Below, piece after piece: positions 57,412-64,000 of a DNA stretch of 64,000 nucleotides (positions are counted from its first letter, which is position 1; the number at the start of each line of letters is the position of its first letter). Origin of the DNA: Apoda limacodes. Its lineage: Eukaryota > Arthropoda > Insecta > Lepidoptera > Limacodidae. The notes below the pieces were generated by a model that searched no databases, was not told where the DNA came from, and worked only from the letters and a program-made list of their open reading frames with translations. The DNA lies in NCBI GenBank assembly GCA_946406115.1, contig OX291545.1:23865153-23929152 (forward strand), given 5' to 3'. Position numbers and translations under genes: made by a program.

Positions 57412-59290
57412 CCCACTTTATTTCTTAAGCGTAAACATCACCGTGTAATAAAGGACACCCCTGTCACATCGGTATCTGTCAGTTTGTCACAATGGATTTT
57501 GATAACCACTGACTTGAATTTTACAATACTAGCGGTTTCTCGTGGTTTTAAACGTGTATTATTGGAAATATGTCCTTTCTCAAAATGCTTTTACAAAGGA
57601 TCGGTTAAGTTCAGTCTAGAAAAGATAACAGACTGACAGACAGATAGAATGAGTTTATTTTGCAGTTAAAAAGAATAGTATGGATATTATTATGCTACTC
57701 ATATAATCCACCATGGCTTATACATATAGTCTTACATCATATTTAACCGGTTCTTATAGGGTTCCATACTAATACCATAAATTGCTTTATGGTAAGACAA
57801 GTTTCTGCATGAACTGCAGAATTCTCCACAAGATTCATCTCCAATCATTTATCGATTCTGATTTAGCTAATAACATTCATAACTTGCATTTCTTTTACCA
57901 TTTCCTGGTAAATAAAAATGCAAATGATAATAACGTTACCTGCTTACCGTTTAATCTTCGTGTTACTAACAGGATTGCTGTCAGTATCGTTGGATTAAAT
58001 TGTATCTCGCAATGTGACCATGTCAAAAAGACAGCATAAAACGATCTTAATTATTAAAATCTCTTTGGACACGAAACCCTGTACTATAATATAGTAGACA
58101 TTTTAAGGTCATGATACAAACAGGTATCTAGTATGCTAAATCCATGGACATTGAGAACTGGACGACGCATTTCCTAGTCAGATGTGAAAAAAAATGTTCG
58201 CAAAAGTGAGTCAGAGACAAAGCGAAAGTGTGGTATCTTGTCTAAGATAAGAGGTACCTCAGGTTAACTTTGTCAAAAGTGTGGACAATTTTGTAAGGCT
58301 ACTGCACAGTCCTTAGTACAGATTACGGACCTCGAAGTCTATGGCTAAATCTAATAACAACTATATAGATTGTTTAGAGTTCCCTAGACAAATGACAGAA
58401 AGGGAACCCATTAAATTTTAGTCACGTCTGTTCGTTCGTTAGATTCTTCTTTCTATGGATTCACTAGCACTAGGGATATTTTGTGCATATGTTTAAGTAA
58501 AACGTTTTTATTTTACGCTTTGTTATTCATCATGCAGTCGTTTCCATCATACAAACAAATCCAGGACGTCCACTGAGCGTTGACGGACAGACATATGGAT
58601 GTTATCGTCCCTATTATACATTTTAAGGAAGTAGCCTAAATAGCTATTCCATAAGAGGTAGGTACGCATTCCAACACCAATAAACATTAACTTTGTGTTC
58701 TTCAAAGAGAACGCTGCTCTACTGACATGTTATTGAAGTATCCCTTTTGGTTGTTAACACAGATGTTCGATTTTTAAATTTTATTTTTTCGTCTTGTCTA
58801 ACAAGACAAGATGGCCATGATTACATTGATAGAATGTTGATAGAATGAAATAATATTTTTTAATGGATTTAAATTTCGACAGAGCTCTCTAGTGCAGTTA
58901 TTTGGAAAACTTGTTTATGATTGAGTCTAATGTGTGCAAGTTGTAACAGTCTATAAATTTTTAAAATGCATGTCACACTCTTAGTTCCGTTATCAAAAAT
59001 ATTCGCCATGTTCGTCTCGTCCGTAAATATGTCACAAGACTAGCACGCAAATAAATTATACCTACTGATCTATATACTGTATTACATGTCAGTGATTCAA
59101 CCCATTATAAAATTATATTTAATTATATACTAGGTAGGTAAATTTAATCCCCTACAAACTGATAATGAACAAATAGAAAATGATTGCAACGAGGAAAAGG
59201 TGACTTTTTGCTGTACCGTTATAGCACAACTACACACAGTGGTTACTCTTATCTATCTAATACCTTTAAACGAGCAATTCTTTTATATAT
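57412..59290. other. XKR downstream region
   Basis: AT-rich, with no supported gene. An 85-codon frame at 57782 has no recognisable features. Confidence 0.45.
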
Positions 59291-59373
59291 GTAGGTATAT
59301 ACGTGGGACACTCGGAAAGCTTTGAGAAACTAAAATACTAACTTCTATGGATAAATATTTTAATTAAATCTTT

Positions 59374-60414
59374 TCAAAGAACTCTCCGGCAGCCTATACA
59401 CAAAGTTTCATGCGTCTGAACTAATTGTCGAAACATTTTTTCAGTCTGCCGCAGACACTTTCCACGGCCTTCTCGAACGCTGCTATCGCGTCTTCCGGCG
59501 ATGAAAACTAACTTCCCTTTCAGCTGATTTTTATATTTTAGGGAATTAAAAGAAGTCACACGGTGCCAGATCAGGACTGTAAGGAGGGTGACCCAAGACT
59601 CAGACCGGTGTGGTGTCCAGGAAGTCCCTCGTTGTGAGCGCTGAGTACGCGGGCGCGTTGTCATGGTGAAGCAGTACCCCGCAGAGCCCGGTGTTCGGTC
59701 GCTTGTTGCTCATTGCAGACAAAACTTCTGGCAGGCATTTTGTGGTATACCATTCGGCATTGATGCTGCTTTGGTCTCGTACTGAAATTGAAATTAGATA
59801 CCCCGTAAAAGTGAAGAAACTAGCGATCAAAATTTTCCCTGCGCTTCTCCATCGCTTTACTTTCGTTGGTTCGTTTTGCAACAGCCAAACTGTCGACTGA
59901 CTCTTGGTTTCTGGATCGTATTCGTCACCTGTCACAATGTCGTAAACGCGCCGAGACGAGCCTGTTTCAAGTTTTTGAAACATATCACGGCACCACTCCA
60001 CACGGGCCTGCTTCTGAGCTTCGGTGAGGTTGTGCGGCACCCAGCGCGAACCTATCCTCCACACGCGAAGGTGCTGGTGTAGAATCTTATGAACGCTTCC
60101 CGAACCAATCTGCAGTGTATGCTGAATCTCTTTGTACGTAATTCGCCTGTTTTCTTGAATTATTTTTTTTTACTGCCAGCACACTTTCTTCCGTGACAGC
60201 CGTCGTAGGACGACCACTCCTTTGTTCATAGGTAAAAGTTAGGCGACTTGAGCTCGCTATGCCAACGGTAGATAGTTGCTTTTGACGGTCCTTGATCCAT
60301 AAAAACCATTTGAAGTCGATCAAATGACTTATCAGGTTTTAGGCCACATTTGAAATCGTAGACAATCATTGCACAAAAATGTTCTCGATGCAGATCCATT
60401 TTTAAATGAGACAC
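59374..60414 (-). pseudogene. mariner transposase, full length but frame-broken
   Basis: About 1041 bp, the normal size of a mariner transposase (about 345 codons), spread over at least four frames. Helix-turn-helix part: HFCAMIVYDFKCGLKP and SKATIYRWHSELK. Linker: RVPHNL-type sequence (here WVPHNLTEAQKQARVEWC). Catalytic positions remain readable: Asp in VTGDE, Asp in LLHHDNAPAYS, and the third Asp in YSPDLAPCDFF, matching the D,D34D pattern. Terminal inverted repeats could not be defined, so the ends are probably lost. Confidence 0.88.
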
Positions 60415-60564
60415 GATAATATAATTTGACTCTTAAAAAATACGGAGGGAAATTCGAAATCTCGAAAATACAATGGTATTTTTACTTTTAAATAACGTTT
60501 TCAAAATAATTACTAGTGGCCTTATACATAAAAACTGTTTTTCGTCAAACTTTCTGCGTGGCCT

Positions 60565-60840
60565 GGTATATAGATATATAAACCGAATCTCGGAAACGGC
60601 TTCAACGATTTTTATGAAATTCGGTGTGTTGGGGGTTTCGGGGGCGATAAATCGATCTAGCTATAGGTTTCATTTTTAGGAAACGTCGTTTTGTCCATGT
60701 TTTCAGGCGATGATAAACTGAAAAATATAACTCTTCCTGACATCTATGGGCGAGTAGTGATATTATTATTTTTACTGACACAGCAACACTAAAGCTAGTT
60801 GACAATAGATGGCGTTGTTAAAAAAACTCCAGGTACTGTA
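60565..60840 (+). repeat. Dispersed ~270-bp repeat, copy B
   Basis: AATCTCGGAAACGGCTTCAA, TTTTTAGGAAACGTCGTTTT, CTCTTCCTGACATCTATGGG and GACAATAGATGGCGTTGTTA. Reverse complement of 42130-42400. Starts about 150 bp past the transposase start codon of the mariner. Confidence 0.7.
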
Positions 60841-60844
60841 CTTT

Positions 60845-61660
60845 AACAGAGCAAAATTGGGGCGCGGTGCGGGGGGTCGTGCGGGGACTGTGTAACTTCT
60901 TGTATTTCTCTCGGCTGCACGTATTCGACTGAGTGTTTACAAATTGTGGTTTTGTAATTTTTATAAAGATAAGTCGCATCGATTATAAAGATGATCCTGT
61001 TATTTTGCAACTTTCTTGTAATGAACTTAAGTTTTACTTTGTGACTTATTATTGAATACGTTCTGAATGCAATAAATACAATTTCAATAAATTTTTACGC
61101 CTAAATTCAAAAAAGGAGAGAACTATCATCTCCGCAAAATATGTACTGACCTAAAAGTGTATCTTCGCGATTTTCACAGCTATTATACTGCGCTGATTGC
61201 CATGATTATTTAACTTTCGTAATTCACATACTTTGGGAAAGGATTTATTGTCAAACATAGTCACTATAGATCATAGTTCATATATAGTAATTTTAGATAT
61301 TTGGTATCAAATGTATATACTGTTTTTTTATTTGTTGAACGTACGCAGACACATGCACCGATTTGAATTATGGGTACCACACAAAACTGATAAAAACCAA
61401 AACAAAATTATGAACTTTAAAATTAAAAAGTTAAAAAAACTGACGAGGAACCGACTTAAAAAAGAACTGAAATGTTGACAATATTAAAAAATGTGACATT
61501 GTGTATTAACGGTGGTAAGGAAAAAAAATACTAACAAGAGCTATTTAAAGGCCGAAGGTCGAAGGCTTTTATGACTAGTTTGTAATTTACGTACTATCCG
61601 TATTACACACAATCTTTTCCATCACATTTGCCAATACATAAATAAAAATAAAATGTGAAT
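60845..61660. other. AT-rich stretch
   Basis: Only a short GC-rich patch at 60858-60895; no gene or RNA recognised. Confidence 0.4.
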
Positions 61661-61664
61661 CCTT

Positions 61665-61945
61665 GCTAATATTATAAATGCGAAAGTAACCCTTTCTGTC
61701 TGTATGTGACCTCTTCACGCTTAAACCGCTGCACCGATTAAAATAAAATTTGGCATGGAGATGGTTCGAGTCCCGGGGAAGGACAAAGGATAGTTTCCCG
61801 AAAAATTCAAAATTTGACCGAGCTTAAACGAACTGTAGCTTACTATAGCAAACTTCATTAGTACGAGTATAATTAAAAAGTTGACTTTAGAGTCCCACGC
61901 CGATAATCAAATTAGGGCGCGTAGAACTGCTTGCAAAATTCATTA
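61665..61945 (+). repeat. Dispersed lepidopteran repeat, long copy
   Basis: ATATTATAAATGCGAAAGTA, CTCTTCACGCTTAAACCGCT, AAATTTGGCATGGAGATGG and CCGATAATCAAATTAGGGCG. This is the best representative of the family in the window. Confidence 0.7.
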
Positions 61946-61964
61946 ATTACCAGCTATCCCATTA

Positions 61965-62245
61965 ATATTATAAATGCGAAAGTTCGGATGTTTCGCTGTT
62001 TGTTACTCAATCACGCTTCAACCACTGAATGGATCGGGATGAAACTTGACACACATATAGGCTAGGTCCTGGACATAGTCTATTTTTCACTCTCGGAAAT
62101 TCAACAGTTCCCGCGAGAGTAACTATTACCAAATTCCACGAACGAACCATAGCTGCAGCTATAGCTTTCTATAACAAACTTCTTTAGTATAATCAAGCAG
62201 TTGCCGTAAGAATCCCAAGCCAATAACCGCTGGCAGAACCTAGTA
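61965..62245 (+). repeat. Dispersed lepidopteran repeat, second copy
   Basis: ATATTATAAATGCGAAAGTT, GATCGGGATGAAACTTGACA, AGCTATAGCTTTCTATAACA and GCAGTTGCCGTAAGAATCCC. In tandem with the previous copy. Confidence 0.65.
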
Positions 62246-62689
62246 AATAAATAAACTCCCCTAAACACAATTAAAATGGTGGAAATAGAATAAGAGAAAA
62301 CTACGCCACAACCAGTTCTAGAGAATTTATATATTAAAAAGTTTTGATTAAAGTTAAAATTTGTAATTTTTTACTTGGCGCGTAGTTTAGCAGCTGTACA
62401 GCTTATGCCGACCGCCGATATTAACCGCCCGAGGGTTCTAGGTACCCGCGCCTTGGATTGAGAAAGGTAAAATTAACAAAGAAAAAGCCCATGGGAGTAA
62501 TTAAGGTAGCACCTTCTTTGCCTGCACGTATGACACTATTCACGAGTTAGTGTGATGAAAAATAAGTAACTGTGCGTGGATAAATCATTCAGTCATAAAG
62601 GATAAGTTTTTACATATCTATAGACTAGCTGCGCCTGCGCTAAAGTCGTTTAAAATGTTGCCCATGTATAATCTATCTCCATTCTTCAT

Positions 62690-63157
62690 AACGACGGGCT
62701 GTGACAATTGTCGACGATCCCAAACTCACTTGCGGTATCGAGCCCTTAAGTCTGAGGAGAGACTTTGTCTCCTTGTGTGTGTTCTACTTTACCGCTTGTA
62801 CAATGGGTTGTGTTCTGAGGAATTGTTCGAAATGATGTCCACGGCTACTTTCTACCATCGCACCGCTCGGCAGCGGCAGGGAATTCATTCTCACACTTTA
62901 GAGCCTAAATGGTCGCGTACAGTGCGTTTCAGAGAAACTTCCTCCCGCGAACGCTTGGGTTGCGGAATGAGCTCCCTGCCAAGGTTTTCTGCAAGGACTA
63001 CAGTATGGGGTTTTTCAAGAAAGAAGTTATTAGATTTCTGAAGGGTCGGCAACGCACGAGTTATGCCCCTGGTGTTTCAAGCATCCATAGGCTACGGTGA
63101 CCGCTTACCATCAGGCGGACCGTAGGCTTGTTTACCACCTAAGTGGTATAAAAAAAC
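62690..63157 (+). mobile_element. LINE 3' end with partial ORF2 C-terminus
   Basis: Plus-strand copy of the C-terminal LINE coding part (LYNGLCSEELFEMMSTATFY, HRTAR, IHSHTLEPKWSRTVRF), with a frameshift near 62935. It continues with NFLPRTLGLRNELPAKVF and FFKKEVIRFLKGRQR, then the 3'UTR ending TGGTATAAAAAA. Very similar to 53344-53720, so both belong to one recently active subfamily. Confidence 0.88.
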
Positions 63158-63516
63158 GGGTTGCACTCCGGGAGTGCCGGCAGAAGTGAAAACATACTCG
63201 CTATTTACTTCCCATCACTTCTTATCCATATTTATTTATTAAAAATAATAACTTTTGTTTATTTACTTTTTTGACGTTGTATATTTGACAGCTCAATCTG
63301 TCATAGAATTAAAATCCCATATCCAACCTCCCTGTACTACTCATAATCGCCATATACTAAAAATAAAAACTAACCTAATGTAAATAAAGGTCACGTGTCC
63401 TAACGCGAGTGACATCTTACGAATTTTCGATCAGGATACGTGACCTGACGCGAGTTTACCATTTTTTACCCATACCAAAAAAAGTGCACAACGCCGCTAA
63501 AGAAGTTTTCACTTCA
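63158..63516 (+). repeat. Repeat family X, inverted long copy
   Basis: Starts GGGTTGCACTCCGGGAGTGC CGGCAGAAGTGAAAAC and ends GCACAACGCCGCTAAAGAAG TTTTCACTTC. Its first base follows directly on the LINE poly(A). Confidence 0.7.
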
Positions 63517-64000
63517 AAAAAATTATATCCAAATTAATCCAGCTGTTGTTACGTGAGGGAAATAACAAACATAAACTTTTTTATTTATACTGTACCTAAT
63601 ATCATTATTTTTATCACATCCGTCGCGTCGTTTGAAAACACTTAAAACTAAGTTTCGTAAACAAAAAAAAGGTAAATATATCCAACGAATCAAAGAGAAA
63701 CACTGGTCTGAAAAATAAACTATTAATTTATTTCATTTATTTCAATGAAAATTTTAGTGAGTTGAGATGTAGCTATACTACTCCATCACCGTCCTGACCA
63801 CGGACGTAGGATATTTGCGCTATCCTATATCTATGGTCCTGACTACAGATCAATTATTTTATTTTAGTTTATTTTATTTTGATCTTTATTTTTACACCTG
63901 ATTAATATTTTTACTATTTTTCTAATGTGTACAATTTTTAATTCCAATTTATGTGTACGTAATAACCTGAAAGAAACCTCAAATAAATGATTTATTATTA
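63517..64000. other. AT-rich right edge
   Basis: No gene or repeat recognised. Confidence 0.4.

Noticed and set aside
60602..61478. Short frames of 67-81 codons near the mariner
   Set aside because: The first lies in the dispersed repeat 60565-60840; the second is Lys-rich AT sequence without features.

Overview
The window looks like a piece of a moth or butterfly (Lepidoptera) nuclear genome. It is AT-rich, its host genes are split by small GT-AG introns, and most of the DNA between exons is transposable-element debris of types familiar from Lepidoptera. These include CR1/jockey-group LINE 3' ends, tRNA- and 5S-derived SINEs, BEL/Pao, copia and Penelope-like elements, mariner, and many short inverted-repeat elements. 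No bacterial, viral or organelle block was seen. All calls come from reading the sequence; nothing was searched or computed.

Five host genes can be assembled. (1) 115-472, minus: the first two coding exons of a secreted dipeptidyl-peptidase-4-like protein; the rest lies beyond base 1. (2) 4267-13431, minus: Acinus (ACIN1) in five phase-consistent exons, with an acidic and basic low-complexity region, an RRM and the C-terminal RNPS1/SAP18-binding motif. A 108-bp copy of its 5' coding end sits at 15115-15222. (3) 20781-21788, plus: Cyclin Y as one uninterrupted reading frame. (4) 30316-34147, minus: a MALSU1/RsfS-family mitochondrial ribosome-silencing factor in three exons, with a foldback element and a LINE remnant in its first intron. 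(5) 45908-57411, plus: an XK-related (XKR) multi-pass membrane protein in four exons. Its 7.1-kb second intron holds a copia element with two LTRs and a 5'-truncated LINE.

The mobile fraction by region: 0.6-8 kb has SINEs, two inverted-repeat elements, a LINE tail and a 5S-derived SINE. 15.4-20 kb has a GC-rich island, a candidate hammerhead ribozyme and a 1.69-kb head-to-tail duplication carrying Penelope-like coding remnants. 25-30 kb has a 974-bp element with perfect 29-bp inverted termini and smaller MITE-like elements. 34.5-41 kb is a decayed BEL/Pao element with a SINE inserted in its integrase and a 1.3-kb LTR-like insert, flanked by a 4-bp duplication, in its gag. 41-48 kb is a mosaic of short dispersed repeats. 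48.7-53 kb is the copia element (218-bp LTRs, TAGGG target duplication). 53.3-55.2 kb is the LINE. 59.4-60.4 kb is a frame-broken mariner. 62.7-63.5 kb is a second LINE 3' end directly abutting another repeat.

The five host genes do not form an obvious pathway or cluster: they cover secreted or membrane peptidase, mRNA splicing (ASAP complex), cell-cycle/Wnt kinase regulation, mitochondrial ribosome assembly and a membrane scramblase-like family. I did not find a convincing new biological system. The observations most worth checking are the ribozyme next to Penelope-like sequence, the near-identical tandem duplication, the in-frame Acinus exon copy, the duplicated integrase core in the copia element, and the SINEs that appear to share tails but carry different RNA-gene heads.
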